Shown here piece by piece: positions 46,205 to 57,249 of a DNA stretch of 64,000 nucleotides (its first letter is position 1; each line of letters starts with the position of its first letter). The position numbers and the translations under genes were made by a program. Source of the stretch: Platynereis dumerilii (taxonomy: Eukaryota; Annelida; Polychaeta; Phyllodocida; Nereididae); NCBI GenBank assembly GCA_026936325.1, contig JAPTHN010000024.1:2669501-2733500 (forward strand). Direction: 5' to 3'. The notes under the pieces are model-generated. The model was not told where the DNA came from, did not search any database, and saw only the letters and a program-made list of their open reading frames with translations.

Positions 46205-47600
46205 GGCCGCATCATCAACTCCTGGCAAGATGCTCCTGCGTCAGTAGAGTGTCAATAGGAGTTTTGTTGTTCCCGGATAGAGATAATACCATAACCATGG
46301 GACAGATGCTATTATTAGTTAGCTTGCACATCATCAGTACTGGATTCTGCAAAAAATTGTTCCTCACTGTTAAATCAGATTTGATTTGAACGCCACATAG
46401 GCCTAATCAAGATGCTCTGGTGTCAGTGGTATCTCAATAAGAATTTTGTTATTTCGGAATGGAGATAATACCATGAAGATGAGACAGTTACTATTATTAG
46501 TTAGCTCCCTGCAAAAAAACTTGTCCCTCAGTACCCTCACTGTTGAAGAAATTGATTTCAAAGGCCACATCATTTTAAAAGTCTTCACAAGATGTTCCGG
46601 TGCGCATGTCAGTGTTGTGTTGATAGGAGTTCTGTTGTTTCGTGATGGAGATAATATCATAGTGTAGTATCATTATTATGTTTGTAAGTAGGCATATTCG
46701 TCCAGTAAAAAGAAATTCCTCTGTCTTAAAAAAATGATTTGAGGGATACATCATTTAGACCTCACAAGATACTGAGGTGTCACTGGTATGTAAATACGAG
46801 TTTTGTTGTTTTGATAGAGATGATAATGTTGCAAAAAAATTTTCACTGTTGAAACAAACTTGATTTGAAAGCCACTTCATCAATCCCTTACAGTGTCAGT
46901 GGTGTGTCAATACGAGTTTTGTTGTTTACAATAGAGATAAGTATAGGTTATTCACCACGGGAGAGGGAATATGTGATTTATCACTCAAGGGCTTTAGCCC
47001 GAGGTGTGATAAACACATATTCCTGATCCCATGGTGAATAACTGGCTTATACCGTGAGACAAACACTCAAACATGAGATGACTGGACAACAAAGATTATA
47101 GGAATTGTTTCCCTGTAATGCTGGCATGTGATTGGCTGACAGAGGTGTCGAATGGTATAATATATGATAAAGATGGGTAGCTTGCGTGCACATACTGATT
47201 CCTGTAAAAAAACCATTCTTCTAGATTGAAAAAAATAATTTGAAGGCCCCGTCATCTTCAGTACTCACAAGATGCTCTGGTGTCAGTGGTGTGTCAATAG
47301 GAGTTTTGTTTTTTCGGGATATAAAAAAAATCCTGTCTGCCAAAAAATGTATTTGGGGGCCACTTCATAAAGTTCTCGCAAGATGCTCTGGTGTGAGTGG
47401 TATACGTCAAAAGGAGTTTTGTTGCTTTAAAGGAGTTTTGTTGCTTTGAGATAGAGATAATATTTGTAGCACAAATCTGGCAAAAATATGGGATGGCATG
47501 CTTGTACATATTGACTCCGGCAAAAAGTATTCCTCACTGTTAAATAATATTTATTTGAAGGCCACATTGTTAAGTCCTCATAAGACATGATTCTAACCAT
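46205..47600. repeat. ~170-bp minisatellite, at least seven diverged units
   Basis: Units share CAAGATGCTCTGGTGTCAGT, GTCAATAGGAGTTTTGTTG and GAGATAATA (starts near 46217, 46408, 46587, 46763, 46889, 47266, 47376). Short open frames in several units differ and are not genes. A palindromic element interrupts the array at about 46946. Confidence 0.8.
46946..47043. mobile_element. ~100-bp palindrome (MITE-like hairpin)
   Basis: GGTTATTCACCACGGGAGAG and GAATATGTG-TTTATCA read inward from the left and mirror TGATAAACACATATTC and CATGGTGAATAAC on the right around a GGGCTTTAGCCC centre. It lies within the ~170-bp minisatellite. Confidence 0.65.
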
Positions 47601-49350
47601 TGGTCACGCGAAAAAACAGATCAGAACTAAAAATCAAATTTGTATTATTTATTTCAATAAGCAAAAAAAAAATCATATAGCAATAGGTTAATATCGCTGC
47701 TATAATTCATTGGCTATTTCCCAAAAACTTCATAGATGAAGTAGAGGATGTCATCTATAATACAAAAAATTACTTCCCGAATCACCTATCGAGACCCATA
47801 GGCTACACAAACTATTTCCCCATAACCGGGATAACTCTCCTAACAAAATGCAGGTAGTCAGTATTATGGACTAAAGTAGCTCAAAAAGAGGAAATCAAAG
47901 ATTTACTTTATAGTTTGTGAATGAATTGGGTGTCAGATTAGCCTACCTTACGTTTACAACTTTTAAATTTTGATATTATTTTATATTTAGTAATTAAACT
48001 TTTTATTTGCATTTATTCATTTGTAGTATTTTATGTTTTACAGTTTACATTCCATACATGTTACACCACTCATGCGAATAGACTCTTTAAAAATATATAA
48101 AATATATATTACAAATTCTACATAATATTCATTCTCTATTCATTTGCTATCAACCTCGCAATAAAAGTTAGTTCAATTGCTTTAACTATAAGCATATGTA
48201 TTTGCACCATATAACTCTAATAAACATCTATTTCATTTAATACCATTTTGATCATCATTAGACCCCAACTTGAATAACTATTTAATAAAATTTTGATCAA
48301 CATTATTTTTTACTAATGACGGCTGTAACATGTTTAAGCAGCAGGCTAACACTGCTAAATTGCAAAATGCATTTGTAATCAAATAAACACCAGTCCATAA
48401 AATGATTAAATATGTGTTTTCACAAATTTCCCTAAACAATAAGTCACACAAATCAGTATAACTCTGGGCAAAACAGCATTTAGTCATGATGCCACATGAT
48501 TGCCATGTTTAGCAGAGTAGATAGGAATGGGACAGCCAAAGGTTTTCATCACTTCTCATATGGGTCAGTGGTGATGGGGCTGCCTACTCACTCATCCTGG
48601 TAGGAAGGCGCTCAAAGATGTTTTAGCAATTTCACTTGCAAGCACTTCCTGGTACTGGGCTACTGGTAGGCTAGTAATACTATAACTTATATTTATACTG
48701 GGGGCCATTTCACATATTTATAACAGTCATCAAATATTACACAGTTGAGTAACAGATATATGAATATCAAATAAATAGCAAGTAAGAAGTTTTATTTATA
48801 TCGTGAAATTATATTTAGTGCAATCATACTTATATACATGTATGCATTGGGAAATTATATTTATACTGTGAACTTTTATTTATTTATTTTTTATATACTA
48901 TGAAATTATATTTATATTGTGCAATTGTGTTCATATTGTGAAACTATATTTAAATTGTAAAATTATGTTTATACTATGAAGGCTGATACAATACTTTGAC
49001 ACCAAACGGACACTTAAATTCTCTTTTTTAATTGGGAGACTTTCATGAGTAACAGCTTACCGAGATGGTTTTAACGTGGCATAAAGGAAGTAGGCCTATA
49101 ATACACACCAAAACTTCGAAGATATCTTTAAACCACTAAAATGGACGTTACTTCCTTCCACCAGTTTGGAAAAAACCCATTCATGAGCCAAACTCAAGAC
49201 CAACATCATATACAACACCTTCGGGCATCACGGCCAGTGAACAACACAACAGAGCAGGTTTTGGGTACGCACATTTTTATCTCAGCACAATCATAATTAT
49301 ACCCAATAGGTGTGTCGAGTGACACCTATAAGTAAGTGAAACGGTTGATA
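47601..49350. other. AT-rich intergenic stretch with a minor minisatellite
   Basis: Around 48795-48985 the phrase GAAATTATATTTATA-TGTG recurs about seven times at roughly 20-35 bp. No gene is seen. Confidence 0.5.
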
Positions 49351-49354
49351 TTTT

Positions 49355-50725
49355 ACCATTTAACTGAGTCAAATTGTTAAACGTCCTCCCTGAGGACCCA
49401 TGAATTCTCATCCGATGACATGAAAACATAGTAGTTCATAAAGGACAATATTTGAGAAATGTTTGATACAAATGACTGCAAACAGGGTTGCTGGATTTAA
49501 ATCATTCGATTTAAATCATTGATTTAAATCATGATTTAAATCACTCAATAAAAATCATGATTTAAATCAAAGTTGTGATAAAAAGGCTTAAAAAAGCACA
49601 AATAAAGCTGGCAGTGAGATATTGCAGCTTGCAACCTACCATTTAGCAATACTCTTTCATAAATATGTCTAATGACATATCACACAGGCCCCTTGTATAT
49701 AAGATATAATTTTAGATATATATTTCTGATAAATATATCCGAGTAGAATGACTACATACATGTAAATAAAGATTTAAACAATTTTATTTCAATCATGGCA
49801 TTCTCATGATTCTCTAAACAATTGCATTGCTGCAGTGAAAAACAAAGCCATGTTCTGCAAATGCAGCACTGTCCCCAAAGCCTCTACTGCTAAACTGATA
49901 TCAAAAAAACTACATCTGAAACAAAATTAACAGGCATCGTGAAACTGAGTGCTGAGACTGGTGATTTAACGTAGCAGTGCAGTTAATTGCAGAGTAGGGA
50001 AAATGATGACTCGTTTTGACATCCCTTTTTATCTTTTAGAAGGTGCACTTCTATTACAAGTAAGCTGTATAGTTATGATTGATGTTCAGTGAAAAAGACA
50101 TTTATTAACACATCCGTATCAAAATGTGGAACTGCTGCCGTAGCTTACATTATGATTATTATATTTAATACATCACCTGCCTTGATTTCATAATTTTGCA
50201 TTATAATTTCTCTAATTTAAACAAAATTATTATATATATATGCCTTATTGACATCCATATATATGTGTTATTAATAATATGTCAATGCATAAAAATTTAT
50301 AACAGTTGGTGAAATTGATACGGAAAATGGACTTTTTCCATTAATGATTTAAATCCGATTTAAATTAAAAAAATCCAATTTAAATAAAAAAAATCTGATT
50401 TTTTTTATTTTTTAATAAAAATCAATAAAAATCGCAACCCTGGCTGCAAACTTTCGTTGTTGCTGTACTCGCAGTTACAGAGTTATGTATGGGTCACTGT
50501 CTTTGACAAGTAAGTGAAACCCAAGGCTAATGCAATTTCAATGGAAACTTGGTTCACTTACTTATCAAAGATTTTGACCCATATGTAACTGTCGGAAGAG
50601 CACAGAAAATTTCCAGCCATACATATGCGACATGCCTCAAATATTGTCTTTTATGACTGCCTATGAGTATTCCAGCATCCAAAGGCAGTTCGGTTGAGGA
50701 AGTTCAGCATTGACCCAATGGTAAT
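49355..50725. mobile_element. long imperfect palindrome interrupted by a hAT-like element
   Basis: Sequence 49430-49482 plus 50451-50526 is an imperfect reverse complement of 50546-50670 (for example CATAAAGGACAATATTTGAG against CTCAAATATTGTCTTTTATG, and GACAAGTAAGTGAAAC against GTTCACTTACTTATC). The arms are separated by a ~20-bp loop near 50536. The hAT-like element at 49483-50442 splits the left arm. Confidence 0.55.
49483..50442. mobile_element. hAT-like non-autonomous DNA transposon with 8-bp target duplication
   Basis: The ends CAGGGTTGCTGGATTT and (inverted) CAGGGTTGCGATTTTT match. The flanks ACTGCAAA and GCTGCAAA are 8 bp with one mismatch, the target duplication length of hAT elements. 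Subterminal GATTTAAATCA repeats crowd both ends. The 960-bp body is AT-rich with no transposase. Confidence 0.8.
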
Positions 50726-51309
50726 ACATTACATGTTTTATACAAGTTTACATGTGGCAGGGTATGTAACTTGAAAGAAACGTTGACTGTAACGTGTGTA
50801 CCTTGACTGTGTCATGGTATGGCAATATTTCTACACACTCTGTGAAGGATCCAGTAGCCTCATCTTTCTGACTTGCTGGTGGGCAACAATGCTATGAACT
50901 GACCAAAATGTCAATCTGTAGAACCTACTTGCTCAATTTAAGCCAGATTTGTCATGTTTCTTGGACCTTTATTGCCTCATCATGTTGTTCGCTTTGTTGA
51001 AATGTAACTTGAAAGAATACCCAGAAAGAAGCTATTTGGCCAAGGGTAGCATTTTGGACAATATTTTGGACAGCATTTCAAGGTTAGCTATTGTTAATTT
51101 TTTTATTGTCAAAAGTCCGTTCCCCTGAAAGGTTTCTTTTCATTTATAGTACTTTCAGAATGCGAGTATAATTATTTAGGTCAGACATTGAAATTCTGAA
51201 AGCGTTTCAATTGGTATCATTGCACACTTTAATAAAATCTATTTGGACTTGCCACACATGTGTACAGAAGAGGCCCATTGCTTCAGTGATGTTATGTATT
51301 GCTTTATAT

Positions 51310-51352
51310 GAGCGCAGCTCATGGCTGCCGAAGGCAGCCATGAGCGAAGCTC
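51310..51352. repeat. short GC-rich hairpin
   Basis: GCTCATGGCTGCC and its exact inverse GGCAGCCATGAGC flank a GAA loop, extended by near-matching GAGC-GCA/GAA-GCTC bases. It is conspicuous in AT-rich surroundings and may be a transposon end or fragment. Confidence 0.7.
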
Positions 51353-51819
51353 ACTTAGCACAAGGACAGCTCATTCGGTGTGGTGCTCCTGTCTGCAGTG
51401 AATGCCTGAACAGGAAGTGCCTGTAGTTGCCATAAAAGTGGAGCTAGTAGTTTAGTCAGAGTTTAGTTTGGTAAATAATTAAAATATGTTAAATAAATTC
51501 CAAAATAGATTTAAAATTTCAGTCTTGTCCTATAACAACCTCCAATGACATTTTTCAGGGATATAAATCAAATCTGTATACACATTGAAAATAATTATTT
51601 CCATACCACCTGATTGCAAGAATTGAATAAAAATTAAAAGTCAATAAAATGTTAATGACTTAAATAGATCACCAAGTAAGAAATCATAACAACACTTAAG
51701 GTTACATAATCTTCATTAACTATCAAAAAATTATGTAACAGTCTAATAGTAAACAGTCACATCTGAATAGCTGGTTTTATTGATCTCAGTTATGTAACAT
51801 CAACAATTTAGTGCAATCT

Positions 51820-51920
51820 GTCTATTTATCTAACTATCTACCTATCTATCTAATCTTATCTATAATTCTGATCTTATCTATAGATCTGATCTTATCTATC
51901 TAATCTTATCTATCTGCCCA
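51820..51920. repeat. imperfect TATC/TCTTATCTA microsatellite
   Basis: Interrupted TATC units with several GATCTTATCTAT variants. It is older and less regular than the tract at 34437. Confidence 0.8.
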
Positions 51921-53559
51921 TTTGCCCAGTCCTTTAAAAAGATAGGTGGGCCTTCTGCATGGAATGTTGAAGATAATGCAGTAGTTCTATGACAATGCTG
52001 CGCGAATTTCATGGCAGTGCCATTTACATATTAAGTGTTGACTCCTTACCATCGGAATTAACATGCTAGAATACCTTCTTTGGAACCACAAACCTGTGAA
52101 ACAATCATTGATTCCTTTATAGTGTCAATGACCTGATTCCCCTGCATGGTGCAAAATTGTGTTGTGTCGCCTGTAGTCCCATACCTCCTGAGTAGGGAGC
52201 CCCAGCTCTCTATTGTGAGGAAGCGAATGATCATGAGATGTGGACTGGTGGCTTGCTGAAGTCTTGCAGCTTGGTTTCTTGTATCCAAATTATTCTTGAG
52301 AAATTGGTATAGGCCTACATCACTGACTATCTACTCAATCATATCACCTCAACAACCCAGGAGGCTCTTTGGAAACAGAAAAACAAGATTAACAGGTAGG
52401 TGTTCCATGAATATAACAGTTTTGGATCACTGCATACATGCAGGCATGGCTGCAGTGTGAGGGGACTCTACTGATTGTACTTGGCCCCCACATGGTATAC
52501 TGGGAGCTGTTGGGTAAACATGTTCTAAATATGGTGCCAGGTCATTCTTTCATTTAAGTTTATAATGTACATCATACATTGTAATTTAGTGCAGTACCAT
52601 ACATATATGATTTATCAATAATCATGATCATGCCAACTATTGACATAATTTATACATACATGTATTTCATGCTGTTGTTTATGTATACATGTAGATGATA
52701 ATTTTTTGCCACACTGCACTGTATAGCTGTGCTATGATACTGAATAGACCTTGTATAATGTCAATAATGGAAATATGATGAAATATCAAATTTTGTTGCA
52801 CAGTGGAAATACATTCATGAAATGTTTTGCAAATGAATGATTCTGGAACTTCATACATGTAAACAATGTTGTCACTGGGAGAAAGTCACATGTCAGCTGT
52901 TTGGTATGACAGTCACATGAGATGCATGTAAGACAGTTTGTAAGACTGAATGGATTTTCGCCCTATTCCTAACACACGAATGGTGATGAAGTAGTAATGG
53001 TTGCCTTGAAATATATTTCACTTTAGAAATTGTCCATAATCAGGGCAGTATTGGTGGGATGATCAGTCATTGGAAGACCAAATTTATTGTTTATTATCAT
53101 GTACATAAGCTCAACATCTTTTAAGGAAAATATGAGTTACTAGATTTACCCATGATTTGGAGCAGGACTATAATGGGGAATAATTAAGCCCCCCCCCCTG
53201 TCTACCTGCATGGGTGTCTGGCCCCGTGTTGCATGCTGACCATTGCAATAGCATTTGAGTGATAATCCAGTAGGTGAGAGTGAAGTGTTTGGATGTTTTT
53301 GGCGGGAAGGCAGACGGTGGCGCCAGTCCTAAACGTGAGCAATAGCGGAACTACGATGGAGATTCATGCGCTCCTGGTGGGAAAAACAGTAGAGGCAGAA
53401 AACGTAAATAAGGGAGTTGTTTCACTGTTATTTGCTGTTATCAGAAGGACAGGATAGATCAATAAGGATAGGTGGACAGTTTAGGTGAGTGGCATTGCTG
53501 GGAGAGGAGTTTTTAGGTGTTGCAGGTGTGATTATGTCACCCATGATTTTTGCATCTTA

Positions 53560-53722
53560 TACCCGGCAGGGATTGACCCCCAGAGCTGTTTATTTCCTGG
53601 GCAAAATCGGTGTTACTGAGCCAATACATGACTAGTAATGGAATAAAATATAGTATCATCCTTAATATGTGCACAGGCCAGACATGCTAACCAGTAACCA
53701 CTATGCCACGGAGCCATAACCG
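53560..53722 (-). mobile_element. possible tRNA-derived SINE head (minus strand)
   Basis: On the minus strand GGCTCCGTGGCATAGTGGTT (ending upstream at 53715) resembles a tRNA box A region, and GGGGTCAATCCCTGCCGGG (53561-53580) resembles box B. They are about 115 bp apart, too far for a tRNA, so this is at best an interrupted SINE head. Confidence 0.35.
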
Positions 53723-53835
53723 CTCAGGCCCAAAATTAATACAGAAGAGATAGGAAAAGCATGCAGCGAAGCGCCCCGTATTCACCCCATGTAATGCCCC
53801 TCTAGGCCATTTTTGATATGCCCCTGCTTGTAAAC

Positions 53836-54110
53836 TATACAGCAGTCGCAGTTGAGGGCCGGACATCCGAGGTCAAGACCGAGATCGAGGCATGAGCTAC
53901 CAAGACTGAGACCAGCAAAATGTGGGTTCAAGGCCGGTCCCGAGACCTCCAACACTGGCCCAAAGACAGCTGAGAACGAGCCAAGGCTAAGGATTGAGCA
54001 TCAGAGATCCGAGACGAAGGCCGAGGCCATCAAAATATGCCCCGAGGCCGGCCTCAAGGAAGAGACTGGCCTCAAGACCTCCAACACCGCTACACAGCAT
54101 AACAGTTTCT
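53836..54110. repeat. GA/GC-rich low-complexity stretch
   Basis: Loose repeats of CCGAG, AAGAC and GGCC-type words dominate; open frames arise from this composition. It directly precedes the SINE-like body and may be a diverged minisatellite. Confidence 0.4.
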
Positions 54111-54114
54111 TATC

Positions 54115-54722
54115 TACTTGGTTGTGGGATGACCCCATTCAACATAGTTTCTATTGACAACAACACTGACAGGTGCAAATTGCACTTCGGTCAAAGTGAT
54201 CATACCAGTATATTGACAGGCCTTCTATCTATATCAATTCATAACCCTTAAGGTAAATAAAGATATCGTAAGTGCAGTCCTCTCATCCCAGTTCTGGCCA
54301 CTCATGAGGGTCAATTGATGAGGTGGGAGAGACTGCGGGAGTCCTCAACATGTTTCACATTTACCCCATGTAAGGGATCTTTTATTTGCACAGACACTGA
54401 TACTAGGGGCCGTCAATTCAACGTACATAGGGTATGTTCCAGACACCCAGTCTTCTCATCTCATCATCATACGGCGGTCACCAAAAAAAATAAAAGTGCA
54501 GCTCCCTCCACAAAGATGGTGGTTGAGCTGCCCCAGCTGATCCGGGGTACACCAGCACAACACAAGTCAAGTCAAGTCATCTCATCCGAACGACATCCAG
54601 CTGAGATTTTGCTCATGAAGATCCAATGGAAATTTTGGGTACCCCAAACGGGTTGGAACCCATATAGGCAAAGACCTTCAACGGAGCAGGTGGGCACTTA
54701 ACCACTCTGCCACCCAGTTGCT
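54115..54722 (-). mobile_element. tRNA-derived SINE-like element (minus strand)
   Basis: The minus strand begins at about 54722 with CTGGGTGGCAGAGTGGTTAA (box A), then GGGTTCCAACCC (box B, 54649-54660) at tRNA-like spacing. It runs on through a body containing CGTTCGGATGAGATG, a motif like those behind the tRNA heads of several metazoan SINEs. The 3' limit is uncertain. Confidence 0.5.
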
Positions 54723-55954
54723 TAAGGAAAACCCGCAGCTTTTTTGGCCGAATCACAGATGGAGCGGAAACCTCATGTTGATCTAGAAAGAAAAGACACC
54801 CTATGCTGTCACCAGAGGCGTACTGGAGGGGATGACTGCACCCCAAAATTTTCTGAACAATAAAGATTCTGGCAAGTAAGCTAAATTCGGGCTGATGATA
54901 AAGTATAATGATATATGTTAGTTAAAATCAATGACTCTCCTGATCTGCCATTTGAAATTTATGAACTTAGGATTTTAAAAATCTGGCAAATGTCAACCCA
55001 AGAAAAAAGTTTGGGTCCAGCTTGCCTATGGCTGGAACCAAGTTTTCTCGTTAATTTAATTTTGAGGTTATTGAAACTAACTTTAGAAAGACCATCCATG
55101 CAGTCATAAGCCACCGCTGCCGCACGAGCCGAGAGGTCCCCCGACAAAAAATTTCCATATCCATCACTGAAATTTCCGGATTCAAGAACTAAAGCTCATC
55201 CAGCATACATTAATTTTTACATGAAAAGGACAGGTTTTGCAGGACATCACAGTGATCACAGATTATATTTGATTTACAAGATGCTTTAGTTAGCAATACA
55301 TGTAACGACTTTTGCGTTATAATTCTTAGATTTTATCTTTAAATTGATTCCATCGAACATTTGATGCGTTGCTCATAATATACACAGTATATCTATAATG
55401 TAAATTCAGATTCTAGTTGTAACTATACAGATATTTACTTAGAATACACAAGCATTCTAATATTGGACAAACCTTCACAAAGACCAGTAAGGAAACCATG
55501 CTATCCATCATCATTTTTCACATACATAATTTATGCAGTAACAATGACATGTAACCAAAGCATGTGACACATTCTCTTACACAAGTTACAGTATAGGATC
55601 TATTGAGTGGTAATCCTTAGTAGATAGAAAGACATCAGAGTGTACATTTATACATACATCTGGTCCTCTGTCCAGGTTCGTGTGGTTTATGAATTGAATG
55701 ATCAAAAAGAGAAGGGTTACAGCCTATCTATTAGTTATGCAATAGAACAGGACAAGTTCACTGTGAAAAATGCACATTGTGACTAACGATAGCCAATGAA
55801 TTGTAATCTTCTCTACATACAACATGGGAAACATAGAGACTGTATGATTAATCGTGATCAAGAGAAGGCCATTTGATTTTAGAGCAAAAATCAAGTAGAT
55901 TCTGGACTCAGGTCCTGACAGTCCTCTTTCTCCTGCTCAAGTGTATTATTCTCT
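54723..55954. other. intergenic stretch with an element fragment
   Basis: AGAGGCGTACTGGAGGGG at about 54812 and TTCGGGCTGATGATAAA at about 54886 resemble parts of the element at 16637-16847. The rest is unrecognised. Confidence 0.4.
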
Positions 55955-55959
55955 TACAG

Positions 55960-56660
55960 AACATAAAGCTCCAATCATCTATCCATCCTCTTCACTGTTT
56001 GTAGTATCTAAATTCCCGACATATAGCTTACATTTTAAATCAGATCGACATCAATAACAATCATATAGTGATGCATTCCGCAGGGTGCACCACTTTATGA
56101 GAGATCTAAGTCTCCTATTGCTTCAAATCATCCATCCATCCCCTCCCCATGCGGACCAGTTCCGAATATCCAAATTCCATATGTGTATCTTAATTTTTAA
56201 ATCAGACCGACATCAATCATATCAATCATAAAGTGATGCTTCCTGTAGGGTGCACCACTAAATGAGAGATGTAACTCCATACTATTGCTGCGAATCATCA
56301 TCAGTTCATCCTCTTCTGCTGTGAACCGGTTCATAGTATCTAAATTCACAAGGCATAGTTTACATTTTAAATCAATCTGACATCGATTATATCAATCATT
56401 TAGTGATGCATACTGCAGGGTACACCACGTTATGAGAAATGTAATTCTACCCGATGCATTGCGGCAAATCATACATCCATCCCTTCCCATGTGGACCAGT
56501 TTGGAGTATCCAAACTCCTGATGTATAGCTTGAATTTTAAATGAGACTGACATCTATCACATAATCATTTAGTGATGCAAACTGCAGGATGCACCACTTT
56601 ATGAGAGATGCCAGTCTATAATATTGCTGCAAATCATCCATCCATCGCATGGGCGGCCAT
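55960..56660. repeat. ~168-bp tandem repeat, left block of four units
   Basis: The CACCACTTTATGAGAGAT motif recurs at 56088, 56253, 56423 and 56592 (spacings 165, 170, 169). Each unit carries ACATCAAT-ATATCAATCATA, TAGTGATGCA and CATCCATCCC. The same unit continues at 63594-64000. Confidence 0.85.
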
Positions 56661-56830
56661 ACTAATCACTAAGAGACAAAAGGTATCAGGTCAAGCAAAT
56701 GGCTTCAGTCTACCTATTTGCTAGCATATAACAGTTTGTGATCACTACTGTTGATGTATGTCAATAAGAATTTGTCATGTGATTTTGGAATAGGCTCCCA
56801 CTAGTTATCCATTTCTTCAAAATATGCAAA
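56661..56830. other. short unassigned DNA left of the nested transposons
   Basis: It separates the left 168-bp block from the TA-flanked transposon. Together with 63409-63593 it appears to be unique DNA inserted in, or bordering, the satellite. Confidence 0.4.
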
Positions 56831-56844
56831 TAGGGGAAGCTTGG

Positions 56845-56983
56845 TGTAATGTATTGCCGTTTCATGTACCGTTCCGTTTACCTAAAGTGAATCCGTATTG
56901 CTGCAACGTAATGACGTCACGATCTATTAATAAATATACGGGGCTTCCCATTCAACTACATAAACTGAGTTGACTATCTTTCA
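56845..56983 (+). repeat. 5' LTR of the gypsy-type element
   Basis: 139 bp beginning TGTAATGTATTGCC and ending ATCTTTCA. It contains TGACGTCA (a CRE-like palindrome) and AATAAATATA near its 3' half, possible promoter and poly(A) elements. Confidence 0.92.
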
Positions 56984-57249
56984 TTGGCTACGAGGATAAA
57001 GGCCAAAATTATTGTTTAAACAGCCTGCCAACGGGAGCCAATATGGTAGGATTGCAGTTCAACAACCATGGAACAAACTGGACTACAATTTTCGTCTAAA
57101 TGGATGACTAAACCTCGAGAACGAGCGTCTCAAAAGATCGGTTGTCAACGCATGTGGCATCAAGCCCGCACCATTTCTAGACAAAATGGAACGTCTGGAC
57201 CATGTGGACTGTCTGACTTTTAACAAAACGTCAAATTTGAGTCGGTAGT

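Larger units (their letters stand above)
50726..53552. other. intergenic stretch, no gene recognised
   Basis: It contains the hairpin and microsatellite listed separately and a poly-C run at 53190. I found no exon-like frame with borders. Confidence 0.4.

Noticed and set aside
53675-53720. A tRNA gene on the minus strand
   Set aside because: Only a box A-like half is present; the B-like element is about 115 bp away and no cloverleaf can be formed.
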